A DNA stretch of 64,000 nucleotides, taken from positions 38,428,633-38,492,632 of the forward strand of contig OX235271.1 in the NCBI GenBank assembly GCA_944472155.2, read 5' to 3'. This document shows, piece after piece, positions 20,303 through 31,459 of this stretch. Every line of letters begins with the position of its first letter. Within the stretch, counting starts at the first letter, position 1. The stretch comes from Trichobilharzia szidati (taxonomy: Eukaryota > Platyhelminthes > Trematoda > Strigeidida > Schistosomatidae). Made by a program: the position numbers and the translations under genes. Under the pieces are notes generated by a model. The model saw nothing but the letters and a program-made list of their open reading frames with translations, was not told where the DNA came from and searched no databases.

Positions 20303-21357
20303 TTGTGGATACAAAGCCATGAAACAATCTTGTCAAATTATTATATTTCAAGACTTATACCAACAAATACAGATATATTCATGTCCAACCTTGAAAGAAC
20401 AAGGTTGAAGCATGCAATCGATGAAACAACTTCCTACTGTCGATACGTTGATGACACATTTATAGTGTGCAAAAATGATAGTCATGCTTCACACTTACTA
20501 AGATTATTCAATGATGCACACGCCAATATTGAGTTCACTATGGAACATGAAAGTGACAGGAAGTTCCACTTCCTCGACATCGCCATGGAACGCCTAGAAG
20601 ACGGTAGTTTTCAAAAGTCAATTTATCGTAAGTCCACATGGAAAGGACAACACTTACATTTTAATAGCTTTTGTCCAAATAGCTATAAATGAGCACTGGT
20701 CAAGACTCTGTACTACAGAGCGAGAAGAATATGCTCTACAGAGAAACTAGAGGAAGAATTTGAGTTTCTTGGAAAGACAATAAAGAGCAGTGGGTACCCT
20801 CAAAGGTTCATCAACAAGTATGGAAGATCTGAAGTCGCAAATGAAAAACAAATCACAGTAAGAAAAAAGCCAGTCTACTTTGAGCTTGATTATAAAGGCA
20901 AAAAAATTGCAGCGATGATCAACAGAAGGCTGGGTACTTCACTAGCCATAGCCTATCCTGCAGCTAAGCTCATTCCCGTCTTTCGAACAACTTGCTCTTT
21001 GGTGCAATCAAAAATCGATAGATATCCTTCTCATGTTAACTCCAACTGCATATACAAATTTACATGTATCTGCGGGAGCAGTTACATTGGAAGAACAGAA
21101 AGAAGAGCATATCTACGATTTTCTGAACATGTACCAAAAAGCTTACGTCTAAAGGAAACAAATGCTTTAAACAGTTCCATCGCCAGGCATCTTCTTGACA
21201 CGGGTCAACAGGTGGACGTCGAAAACTCGTTCAAAATAATCAATAAGCAAAAAAATTAATTCTCATTAAGTTTACTGAAGCCATTTTCATCAAGCGCCTA
21301 AAACCTGATTTGTGCGTTCAGAAAGAAGCGGTTATCAGTCTTTCTTTGCCCTGGTAA
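20303..21357 (+). pseudogene. PLE reverse transcriptase and GIY-YIG endonuclease, nearly intact 3' half
   Basis: Begins inside the RT. CRYVDDTFIVC has the catalytic Asp-Asp at 20450-20455, then RKFHFLDIAMERLEDG and SIYRKSTWKGQHLHF. One TGA at 20690 interrupts the frame, which then continues in phase with TLYYRARRIC, LEEEFEFLGKTI and GYPQRFINKYG. From 21040 comes the nuclease: NCIYKFTCICGSSYIGRTERR and FSEHVPKSLRLKE. A shift at an A run near 21250 moves the end (RLKPDLCVQKEA, PW, stop at 21357) to another frame. The 5' half is missing. Confidence 0.8.
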
Positions 21358-21660
21358 CTGGATATTTTTCATCCGAATGCGAGATACTGAAAAGTTTTCA
21401 TTGTGTATGATTATTATTGTTCGGAATTGTGTTTAATATTGCATATATATATGTATATATTATTAGTGTATGCGTATATTGATCGATTGATTTTTGTTTA
21501 AAATGAACTCTGTGCATATATGTTAAATTGTTTTTGTAGATACATTTAATAATGTTTTTGCCTTTTAAGCAGCTGGCGAGAAGGCGACGAAATAAAATAT
21601 GGTACCATTTTATTCTGCTAAAACTGTAGTTGTTGTTTTGTTCAAATTCATTAAGGGGAA
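21358..21660 (+). mobile_element. PLE 3' untranslated region and terminus
   Basis: Ends with CAGCTGGCGAGAAGG, CGACGAAATAAAATATGGTACC and TTGTTGTTTTGTTCAAATTC. This aligns with the terminus at 12290-12370, which has the canonical CTGATGA core. Here the core is CTGGCGA, so a hammerhead would be inactive. Confidence 0.6.
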
Positions 21661-22359
21661 TAAATGTTTAAAATACATTTCCTTATATTGTATATACAGA
21701 AACAGAGATTGTAAATCACAGCCTGTAAGAAGATATGAAAAAATGGCAATTTGTACAGTGATTTATAATTCTTTAGAGGCTACTAATTTGTACACAGCCT
21801 CATAGAAAACAGAACTCTTCTGACACGTTATATTACACTTATTAGGCGGATTAGATTACTTATAACGATACTCAACTTTACGCTAATACAGATGAGGTTT
21901 TCATTTTTGTCATTTCATTGCGACTATCAGGCCTTATTCATTAGTGTGTAAAAGTCTATAGACAAAAGAAGTCATTAGAAACACAGTACCAAACATTCAT
22001 CGATATATGGATAACATTTGAGATGTCAGTAAACTGTTGTTATTCAGTTCGAATTTCAAATCAGAAGCTGTTTTCTTTTTGGTGACTAGTATCTATTAAT
22101 GTTCACACTAGCCATCTCAGTGACTACTTAAATCGGTAGTCCCAAATAAAGTCGTTATTTTCCAACGAAATAATAATATAACCATCTTTGATGGGATTTA
22201 TCCCTGAGAGAAATTTCATTTAACCTTCATAAGGGAATACCGCATTCGAAGAAAATTTTCCAGGCAACTTGTGTTGTTAGTATTATTATTGTCATTCCTC
22301 TTGTCAGTTTAGACCGAAACAACTTAAAGGTAGCTTGAATAAAAAAACTTCAGAAAAGA
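21661..22359. other. No recognised feature
   Basis: AT-rich, without frames or repeats that I can assign. Confidence 0.4.
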
Positions 22360-22467
22360 AATCACCAATGAATGCCAACAAGCAAGCATTTCATAGATTT
22401 TATCAAATTTCAGTAAAATTCGTCAACTAAATACTCTACATACTTTGTGATTTATATATACATAAAG
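22360..22467 (+). repeat. Direct repeat, left (partner 23222-23330)
   Basis: Shares ATCACCAATGA-TGCCAACAA, CATCAAATTTCAGTA-like and AATACTCTACATACTTT words in order with 23222-23330. The pair flanks copy B of the 0.7-kb repeat. Confidence 0.6.
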
Positions 22468-23217
22468 ACTCCTTATATACTACTAATAAATCTTGTCAGT
22501 GACACATGAGAAACAGTCATTAACTGCTATTCTCGTTTATTTCATCAATCAACACATGAAGCGTAAAATGGGAACATTTAACATATAAATCAAAGAAGTA
22601 TTCATTTTTACATGGTGTTTATTAAATGTTGAAATGTTCATGAAATGACAAATGGAGCTACCAGAAGAGTTCCTGTCAAATACAGAACGCTATGGTTGAT
22701 GAGACGTGTAGCCAAGTAGTAACTATGTCCTTTGTTTTACAATATGTCACCCTCTATTTTCCTATGAAACGATAATGAATGATGAACGCTTTTCTACTTG
22801 TTTGACTATAGTTTTCCCAGTTCCTCAGTTCATCAGTGTTATTTTGAAATACACCTGACTACTACTCGACAGCTGATTTCTGTGATTGTATACACTCTCG
22901 ATTTGAGTTTTCAATAATTATTTTGACAGAAGTTTCGGTTTTTGCAGAAACCCACATTCACGTGAGATTAGAAATTATGGAATTAGCTTTAATTCATTCC
23001 TGCATATAACGTGGACTGTATAGAAGGAACTACATTATTGTAAATTTTAGAAGTAAAGATTGGAAAATCCTACAGGAGGTGACAAGCGTCAAAGTGTAAC
23101 ACCTCGTATTTATGAATTCAACGTTTTAGATTTAACAGTACACTAAAAATTACTTCTTTAGGCGGAAAATTATTCAAAAAACTGCTGTTTTTGAATTGTG
23201 CGCAATAATTCATCGTT
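22468..23217 (-). repeat. Unclassified 0.7-kb repeat, copy B (inverted partner 14807-15525)
   Basis: Reverse-complement copy of 14807-15525, similar along its whole length with scattered differences and small indels. It is flanked by about 105-base direct repeats, which copy A lacks. No coding potential. Confidence 0.75.
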
Positions 23218-23221
23218 GAAT

Positions 23222-23330
23222 AAATCACCAATGAGTGCCAACAAACAAGAATTTCAAACATTCATCAAATTTCAGTAGAATTCATCAAATTAATACTCTA
23301 CATACTTTTTGATCTATATATAGATAAAGC
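23222..23330 (+). repeat. Direct repeat, right (partner 22360-22467)
   Basis: Second copy of the 105-base repeat. It abuts the 3' end of the minus-strand PLE that follows. Confidence 0.6.
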
Positions 23331-24784
23331 AACAAGAAGACGTAATTTGTCTTAATCGTGTTATTTATTTGCGCAAAACACATTTCGAACAATCTGATCA
23401 CACACGGACTTGTCATAGGAATATATATGAAATTAATAAAGAGGTAAGAGGTGAGAAAATAGACTTAGGTCAAGTTGAAAGGTCATATTCAAGGTCGAAA
23501 TAAAAATGAAGACCGCTGAACCAAATAGCAGAGGTAATAGTACATCTGCTATGGTATCAAAACAAAATTTACCAAGGAATGTTTAATGTGATGTCGAATT
23601 GTTTTTAAACGCATAAAGGTGGCTTAAACTTTCTAATTGCTAGGGCTTCCACAAACTTTAGGAAACGCCCCAAACACGTTTTATAGATAGGTTTAAAAGA
23701 TCTGTTAACGTCAATTTTATGTCCTGTTTCTATAATATGTGTCGCAATAGAAGAGCCAGGTCTCCTGTTCTCACCGTTAATAGGTTCTGAAGATTCCATT
23801 TGTTTCTGGAGCCATTTAGGAATATGCTGTGAAGCCAGCCCTTACTTGCAGAGATCGATGAATCCTCCCTATGTATATGTGTCCACACGTACATTCAAAT
23901 TGGTAAATACAGTGGGATGTGACGTCATTTTTCGCATGTTCGAAAGGCTTAGATAGATATATTGGCTTCACATTCTCAATTATTATGATATATCAGTCGC
24001 ATAAAGTCTTTTGGATAGCAGCGTTCAGTCTTTGTCTAGTTATCAGGCAGCTTTGATGCCCCATATAGGGTAGCTTGATGTACATGTCTTTCTTAGCGGC
24101 GAGTTGGAGAGTGGGTCTTGGTGTTCTGACCACTTCATATCTCCTGATGAACTTGTCTGGATAATTGTTATCAACCAGAGTTTGTGTCAACTTTCTGTCT
24201 TCTTCATCAAGTGTGTCTTCAGTGCATATTCGTTGGATTCTAGTGAAGAGACACCTTACTAAGACTCTTCTGTACTGAACAGGGCAGAAACTGTGGTAAT
24301 TAAGATACTGTCCTGTCCAGGTAGGTTTTCTATAAATAGGTCTTTTTATTGACCCATCAAGCCATCAACTGAGCACTATGTCTAGGAAAGATAAACAGTT
24401 ATCTTCCTCTTCTACAGATGTCCGTGATATGCTATTGTGAACTTCATTCATTCGATTTAAAATTGAGGTGGCAGAACAAGACTTATCACTGATGATTGCA
24501 ATATCATCTACATACCTTCTATAAAGTGGCACATTTTCGATTAAATCCTCCGATAAATTCTTAATGTACGACACATAAATATCTGCTAAAACGGGCCCTA
24601 ACGGACTTACCATAGCAGCACTATCAACTTGGTGGAAACAATCGCCTTGAAATGTAAACATAACATTGTTAATACATAGAAGTAATAAATCCCTTAAATA
24701 AGATATAGGGAACGGGATGAAAAAATTGTTCGTGGAAATATAGTCACACAAAATGTCAACTGTTTTGAGCAGAGGCACATAATA
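23331..24784 (-). mobile_element. PLE fragment, RT and GIY-YIG C-terminus (second lineage)
   Basis: Minus strand from 24782: VPLLKTVDILCDYISTNNFF, FTFQGDCFHQVDSAAMVSPL, GPVLADIY, RRYVDDIAII (catalytic Asp-Asp kept) and NCLSFLDIVLS. After stops come NYPDKFIRRYEVV and RPTLQLAAKKDMYIKLPYMG. The last part is RRPGSSIATHIIETGHKIDV with FVEALAIRKFKPPLCV, past a degraded nuclease core. The 3' region at 23400-23580 shares a block with the intact PLE's 3' region. It is cut at 24784, just after RT motif A, where a CR1-like 3' end begins. Confidence 0.78.
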
Positions 24785-25154
24785 ATAACAATGATTTACT
24801 TTATTCAAAAAACACTACTTGTGATACAGAATGGAATTTTCAGCATTAATCACAATATTGCATCTAATTTCCTCAAATTATAAATAAAATTAGTCACATG
24901 GAAAATTTTTCCACATTTACCATAGGGGAAATGTGAAAAAACATGCAGCATATAAAATGGAAATAATAATAATTATAGCAGCTAAGGTAATGATAATAAT
25001 AATAATGCTACAAGTGAAAATTGCCGTGGGCTTGTTTCACGCAGCATTGTTGATGCGGTATACAAATCCTTGCATGATTAAAAATATTGAATATAATGTC
25101 CTCTTTACATGATATGGTGAGGGGAGAAATAAAGATTACAGCAGTCATAGAGAT

Positions 25155-25384
25155 GTGCGTCGGTGGCACAGCTGTTAGGACGCTTACCGACCATGCACAT
25201 GGTCCGGGGTTCGACCCCTGGCCGATGCAATCCTTTACCTCGCTAAGCCAGAAGTAATGCTGGTGAAGAGGAAAGGTTGTGCATGAGACTAGCAACCTAA
25301 TCCTGTAAAACAAACACTGCTACAGAATCTTCAAGCCACTAGCTTGAAGCCCTATGTTCCACTGGGGAACGTGAAGGAAAAAAA
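25155..25384 (+). mobile_element. SINE family A with 11-bp target duplication, inside the CR1-like LINE
   Basis: Best preserved copy. Box A TGGCACAGCTG and box B GGTTCGACCCC lie in a tRNA-like head (25155-25230), then a body with CTCGCTAAGCCAGAAGTAATG in two parts. The tail has TTGAAGCCCTATGTTCCACT and then AAAAAA. GTCATAGAGAT flanks it at 25144-25154 and 25385-25395. The uninterrupted LINE sequence at 43250-43275 shows the empty site. Confidence 0.88.
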
Positions 25385-25509
25385 GTCATAGAGATAAGTT
25401 GGTGTTTGCAGTTATGAAAGTAAAAACAAAGAAGCAACAGGACCATAAATATAATAGAAATAATAAAAGTAAAACTTGAAGGTATATAAAGATGGGTGGA
25501 GGAGATTGT

Positions 25510-26232
25510 TTATTTACTAGATGAAAAAAGGTTAGTCAATTCTTGCCTGACGCTATTTTCATCACATAAAATACGTGCCAAATATGGTATCATAGAATTT
25601 TTATACTTAGAAGTGTGAGCATACAGTTTTCTGAAGTTACTTCTTTTTCTACCTGAGGAGATGCAAGGTGAAAGCTGAGGGTGAAGTGGATGCTCCAAGT
25701 CAGACAAAATCCCTTTAGCAAATTTATTGCACGAAGTCAAATGCCTATCGACAACGACGTTAACTATGTAGTCCACTGCGACACCACTCATCCTACTGAC
25801 AATCTTCAGCGTTCTACGAATTGTGACATATTCCTTTATAAGCAAACCAGGAAAGAATAAGGGTGAACAATAAAGAAGAATAGGTGGGATGCAACAGTTT
25901 ATGAACTGTAAGAGGAGGGGTTGAGTTATACCCGAGTGCCTTTACTTCCTAATGTAAAATGTCAGGCGGAATATTTTACTGGAGATCGCTGAGACATGGG
26001 AAGACCAGGAGAGACCAGAAGAGAGAATAAGTCCAAGATACTCAATTTCTGATTTAATTCCTATATCATTGTCGTCAATCTTACAACTCTCATGAGAATC
26101 GACGGCTTCTTTTAAATGTCTTTTACATCTTAAGCTGAAATTAACAGTTTGACATTTAGAAGGATTCAGTTTAAAACCGTTATACTCAGACCACTCACTG
26201 ACTCCTGACAGAAAGCTATTTATTTGGTACAA
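25510..26232 (-). pseudogene. CR1-like LINE RT thumb/C-terminal domain
   Basis: Two frames on the minus strand. 26232-25942 has INSFLSGVSEWSEYNGFKLN, PSKCQTVNFSLRCKRHLKE, EIEYLGLILSSGLSW and FRLTFYIRK. 25845-25510 has VTIRRTLKIVSRMSGVAVDY, HPLHPQLSPCISSGRKRSNF and YLARILCDENSVRQEL. A stop and a short gap around 25930 break the C-terminal domain. It has no catalytic residues of its own. Confidence 0.75.
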
Positions 26233-27137
26233 TCTAGCTGGGAGTTAACAGCCATTAAAACTGTTAAAGTGCTTCTACTGTGCTTATATGCAAATTGTTT
26301 TGGGTCACTGAAGGATTTAAGAGAGGGTAGAAAACTAACTAAAAGTAGTTTCTTCATAGTTTTCAAAAAAGGAGAGTTAATAGCAATGGGTCTAAATTTG
26401 ACACATGCTCCAGTAGACGATTTAGGTATGGGTACAACTTTAATGTCTTTCCAAACAGCAGGCACAATATTACTAGAAAAATATTTGTTAAACAGATCAG
26501 TGAGAGGGTAACACAGAATATCAGAACATTTAAGAAAAATAATGCTAGGTACATGATCTGAACCTAAGCTCTGGGGAGGTTTCAGAAACTTGAGGCACTT
26601 TTGAATATCATTTGTGTTAAAACCTGGAAAGAGGCTATTGTTAACACTAGTGAAACTGGGAAGCATGGAATTTGACGGAGAATAAATAAAAGATTTATTA
26701 AGAGTATATACATCAGAAGAATACGGAATATTGTTTATCTGTTTACCACCAGTGATTTCCTTAAATAGTTTCCACATATTTGAAGCATTTTTGCGGGATA
26801 TGAATTTCTGGTTATATATTACATTCAACCTCTGCATTTCAGACTTGATTAAGAAGTAAGTTCTTTTTATACCACTTTTATCTTTCATTTTATATAGTCT
26901 TTCCATCTCTCTACGAAGCTTTATAAGTTGAGGGGAGGAGAAACGGTCGAATTTGACGAATAAAGTTTCTTTTGGGCAGCAGATTTCAAAACAGAATTTC
27001 GGATAAGATGTAATATTACAGATAGTGTCATCAAGTGAAACACCATTAAACAGATCCCATCTTGTGTCACGGAGTATGTTTCTAAGATGTTGTACATTCT
27101 CATTTGAGTAACATCTGTGAACAACTTTCTTGGACAA
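26220..27137 (-). pseudogene. CR1-like LINE RT N-terminal part, catalytic core deleted
   Basis: Minus strand: RCYSNENVQHLRNIL, DTRWDLFNGVSLDD, NMWKLFKEITGG, SLGSDHVPSIIFLKCSD (degraded GPDGIP motif), PAVWKDIKVVPIPKSS and VKFRPIAINSPFLKTMKKL, then YKHSRSTLTVLMAVNSQLDC and a stop. The next LINE sequence is already INSFLSGVSEW. Motif A, motif B and the YADD box, about 130 residues in the copy at 2500-6500, are missing. Confidence 0.78.
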
Positions 27138-27281
27138 GTTAGAGAAGGCTTTTTTGTGTAACTTTCCGTAAACTTTGAGTAGAACTCGTATAATACAGTG
27201 ATCAGAATTTAAGAGCGGAGCTCTTTTACGAGCTTCGTATATTCCAGAATCATTTATAAATACTAAATCAAGTGAAGTATC

Positions 27282-28058
27282 TTATCGAGTTGGTAAGTTA
27301 ACCACATTTTCATGACCCAGCAATGTAATAAAACTGTAGTCACTGGCGTTGAAGTCACCAGTTACTACAGACAAGGAGTTACCAAACGAAGAAGCAGCAA
27401 AAATAGTGAATTCGTCAGCAAATATCGATAGTTCTGAGGGACTGCAAGAAGGTGTGACATAGATATTTGTGACAAAAATGCAGTTATACTTAGATAAGTG
27501 TTTAGGTCGACATTTAACAGTTTTACAATGAATATTGTCATTTGAGAATTTGAAGCAGACGTTGTTGGCAGTAGACCACTGAGAATTAATAAAAGTGGCA
27601 ACACCACCGCCTCTCTTCTTCTGTGAGCTGCATCGGTCTTGTCTGTACATTGTGAAATCAGGTAAAGAGACTAAATTGTCGCCATACTAATCGTGCAGCC
27701 AAGTTTCTTGAAGAGTAATTACAGCAGTATTACAATATACATTTGAGTATAATAGAGAATGCAAGTAATTAATCTTGTTTAGTAGAGATCTGAAATTTGT
27801 GTTCATAATCACAGGAACAGTCATCAAATGCATTGGAGTACGCTTTAAAGCTCGTTGCCAACCACCATGAGGCTTTTTCTTAAGTTTGTTAGAAACTATT
27901 AAATCAGCCTGTTGGAAACACTTTAAATAACCGCGAGAGTAAACAATACGATTAGGACACATAACTGAATGATTAAAATAAAATAAATCCGAGGAAATAG
28001 ATGCAATATGTAGGATAGAAATTTTGGTAGCCCAAGATTTAAGCAGGCCGCCCAACAT
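27282..28058 (-). pseudogene. CR1-like LINE endonuclease region
   Basis: Minus strand frames 28058-27687 and 27650-27282 are in the same phase. They include MNTNFRSLLNKINYLHSLL, VITLQETWLHD (catalytic Glu of the endonuclease/exonuclease/phosphatase fold), a TAG, then SLPDFTMYRQDR, KRGGGVATFINS, IYVTPSC and VVTGDFNASDYSF (GDFN active-site motif). A stop follows NLPTR, then LDLVFINDSG and LNSDHCIIRV (SDH motif), all in one phase. Few changes separate it from an intact endonuclease. Confidence 0.78.
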
Positions 28059-28060
28059 TA

Positions 28061-29099
28061 GTGAATAACGAGTATATATATATATAAAGGCTTCATGAGC
28101 AAATCCTTATTGAAATTAGTGAACAATTTCAATAATTTACGAAACTTTTTCAACAAAAGTTCAGATTTACTTTTCAAAATTAAGTTTAGACAGATCTAGA
28201 ACAATTTACCATCAGTTACACGCGTGTTCTTTTGAAAAACATGGATAAAACCAATTCAGTGTTGAATAGAATTTATTTCTAATAGGTTATAGTGATCATT
28301 GATGCGGCTTTGTCTTATAAAATACCATCACTTTTGTTTATTATATGTGTACGTTTATTCAGTGATTTGATTCTTATTTCGATAAATGTTCTACCAGTAG
28401 AGTGCATGACCTTTTTCATTCGTTGATTATTATTATCATTATGTTTAAATTTTATTTCGAATACAATAAGCATGAATAAATTATATTGCCGACACATTGA
28501 ACATGTCCGTTTGTTTCATATATTCTTTGCAAAACACAACTGATAATCTGTGGTTTATTTGAGTAAATTTAAATCGTCTACTTATTTTACTTACATATAT
28601 TTTTATCTTACTACTTATAATTTGGAATAAGAATAAGTTATTCACAGAAATCAATGAAAACAATCTTTGAGAGTGATACAACTGGTAATGATAGGGATAT
28701 TTTGAGACAGTCGTTCCATCAATAATATTTGCATTTACAATTATGAAGAGGTGAAACAGAGTGTGATCAGCAGTCTACTCACATGATATTCATATATCAG
28801 TTCAAATAATGCATCTTCTCCTTGATCATTTTCATGAGATAAAGAACAAGTTTTGTAAATATTATGTATGCGGACAACCTAAAATGCAAATAGTATTAAA
28901 GAAATAAGGAAATAAACTTTTTATTCTGTTGATTGCGGATTACCAGGAGGATTGTAGTTTAAGGAACAACAAAAGGGGTGAAAAACGATGAGATCAAAAT
29001 TAAGATGAATTGCATTACGCTTCAATTAGTTTACAAACCAGGTCTCTGTGTACAAAAGGAGATGGTCGTGACTCTGAATCTACCATGGTAATACGTTTT
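28061..29099. other. No recognised feature
   Basis: AT-rich DNA 5' of the CR1-like copy, beginning with a TA run at 28074-28085. Short minus-strand frames have no recognisable content. Confidence 0.4.
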
Positions 29100-29260
29100 A
29101 CTAATAATTCTACCTCTTATTATTATTATTTTTATTATTACTATTATTATTCTCATTATTATTATTCTTGATTCATTTAAAACTATCCTTTATCAGCAGG
29201 ATTACCTTAACTCATTTCAGCACTATTATTATTATTATTGTTATGCATCGGTATGTTAAC
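29100..29260. repeat. TTA/ATT microsatellite tract
   Basis: Imperfect TTA trinucleotide runs at about 29118-29167 and again at 29222-29243. They may mark an old LINE 3' end, but no LINE tail is recognisable next to them. Confidence 0.6.
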
Positions 29261-29929
29261 ATCTGTGCTGTTGTTATTATAACTGTTACTACTGACATCA
29301 CTCTGTTTGCAATTCTTGTTATATTCTCTAATGACTAATTGTTCATCTAAGTGATGTAATTGAAGCGTAATGCAATTTATCTTAATTTGATCTCTTATAC
29401 TCCCTCTCTCCTTATCTGTTTGAACATAACCTGGAAAACATTCGCACCTGCCTTTCTGCATGACTAATTCAATGTAGTTTTGTTTACTTATTAGTCTTAT
29501 ATCTCCCAATGTAATTTCAAAAGTATATATATCCGTGTATGTAGAGTATTCAGCTGACGAGTTCTACCGAAACTTGGTGAATTCATTAAATCCTGCTTTA
29601 TTAACCTTTATTGCTTGTTTTAAATTTACTTGACTGCTGACTACTACTGGTACATTTCCAACTACAGCTCTATTCAGTTTGATAAGATCCAATTAGAAGG
29701 AAGTTTCATAACTTGATTTAAAATTTTGTCACAGAAATAGTCAGATTATTCACTCGAAGACCGATGTTCACTTCGGAAGACCATCTGACCACACATGAGA
29801 TTCGGTCACTTCGTCTAAATATCACTTGAAGAGGTTTCAAAAAGTACTTTGAATGACACCTGCTATAAATAACAGAATATTCAAACACCTAGTCAACAGT
29901 CAACCTTGCCTAGATTACTAGGTCACTAG
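29261..29929. other. No recognised feature
   Basis: A 100-codon minus-strand frame (29207-29509) is asparagine-rich because it reads the adjoining microsatellite. I do not regard it as a gene. Confidence 0.4.
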
Positions 29930-30100
29930 TATTCTAGCCGGTCCCAAGCCCGGATAAAGAGGGAGGGTTGGGGCGTGGTGCTAGCAACTCCACCCCCAAA
30001 ACTTAACCAAATTGCTACAAAAACTTCAACGCACAAATATATTCAAAATTCTAAAAATACAAACAATAACCTTATTTTTCGCTGGAATCGGGGAAGTGAA

Positions 30101-31459
30101 ATGACACAGGCTGGTGAAAGCCTTCGGGAAGCCAGTCGGCCGATATGCCTTCTTTCGATGAAAGCAAAAATAAGGATGGGGATGTGGAATATTCGTACAA
30201 TATATGAAAATGGAAAGGCTGCCCAGGTAGCCGCAGAAATGAGGAGATATAAAATAGAAGTGTTGGGAATGTGCGAGAGCAGATGGAACGGATGTGGAAG
30301 GTGCCAACTTCCAACTGGAGAGACAATAATCTACTCCGGTCACCCAGAGGACGATCACGAGCACACCGAGGGAGTAGCCATCATGATGTCACCAACGGCG
30401 GCTAAAGCTCTCATGCAGTGGGAACCAATCTCCTCCAAGATAATGACAGCCAAGGTTACAATCATTCAATGCTACGCGCCTACAAACGTCTCAGAACAAG
30501 AGAAGGAGGCCTTCTACAGACAACTACAAACAGTAATGGACAACGTCCCAAAGAGCGATATCAAAATCCTGATGGGCGACATGAATGCGAAGCTGGGAGG
30601 AGACAACACAGGAAGAGAACTCACCATGGGTCGCGAGGTCCTCGGTGAAATGAACGACAATGGTGAACTCTTCTCAGACTTCTGCGCCTTCAATGATTTG
30701 GTGATTGGAGGCAGTGTTTTCAAACACAAGGATGTAAACAAGGCAACATGGATTTCACCAGATGGACACACCAAAAACCAGATAGACTTCATTTCAATCT
30801 CAAGGAAGTGGAGACGGAGCCTACTGGACACAAGATCGAGGAGAAGAGCAGATGTGGGTTCAGACCATTATCTAGTACAAGGGACTTTCAAGGTGAAGCT
30901 GAAAGCCTCGAGGATAGCTGGGGATAGGCCACAATGCATGTTCAACACGCAAAAACTGAAGTACACAATCACACAGTACATTTTCATTGCAACTGTCAGA
31001 GCAAAGCAGGAAAAACTACGTGGCATCACTGAAGAATCATCCGTGGAAGACCATTGGAGTTCTCTGAAGGTAATTTTCAACGAAACGTGTTCAACGGTTT
31101 TAGGAAGAAAGAAGAAACAAGACAAGGAATGGCTCTCAACGGACACTTGGAAGCTAAAAGAAGAGAGGAGAATGGTGAAAGAGAAAATGATTCAATGCAA
31201 AGATGGACAAGAGAAAGAGAGGCTGAGCTCAACCTACACAGCACTGGACAAAGAAGTGAAGAAGAGTGCCAGGAAGGATAAAAGACAATCCTACGACAAC
31301 CTGGTCACTGAAGCTGTGAAGGCAGCAGGCAAAAGAGACCTGGAAACACCATATCAGATAACCAAGTTTCTATCCGGGAAGAGATCAACACAAGTGAAAC
31401 CTATAAAAGACAGCCAAGGGAACCCAATTACCAAGGAAGAAAGACAGATTAAACAATGA
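30101..31459 (+). pseudogene. RTE apurinic-type endonuclease and linker
   Basis: Start chosen at ATG 30101 (MTQAGESLREASRP), because the frame upstream is open only from a GTG in the untranslated region. Endonuclease motifs: MGMWNIRTIYE, LGMCESRWNG (catalytic Glu), IIQCYAPTN, ILMGDMNAKLGGDN, ISPDGHTKNQIDFI and VGSDHYLV (catalytic His). Compared with the copy at 37070-37110, about ten residues appear deleted in frame near 30448. A long charged linker follows (KEWLSTDTWKLKEERR). The frame ends at a TGA at 31457; the same phase continues into the RT. Confidence 0.85.

Larger units (their letters stand above)
24785..28060 (-). mobile_element. CR1/jockey-like LINE, long copy with endonuclease and RT remnants
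   Basis: The longest CR1-like copy in the window. Minus-strand order: N-terminal and apurinic-type endonuclease (28058-27282), linker and RT (27137-26220), C-terminal domain (26232-25510), a 3' untranslated region and ATT-type repeats near 24785-24800. Endonuclease and RT are in the same phase, separated by stops at about 27684 and 27282. A SINE sits in the 3' region at 25155-25384. The RT catalytic core is deleted. It shares 3' sequence with 42885-43384 and C-terminal sequence with 38400-38744. Confidence 0.82.

Noticed and set aside
25245..25285. Hammerhead ribozyme in SINE family A
   Set aside because: CTGGTGAAGAGGAAAGG looks loosely like a core, but position 6 is mutated and no stems form around it.
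29207..29509. Asparagine-rich protein on the minus strand
   Set aside because: Its composition comes from reading a TTA/ATT microsatellite; no other support.
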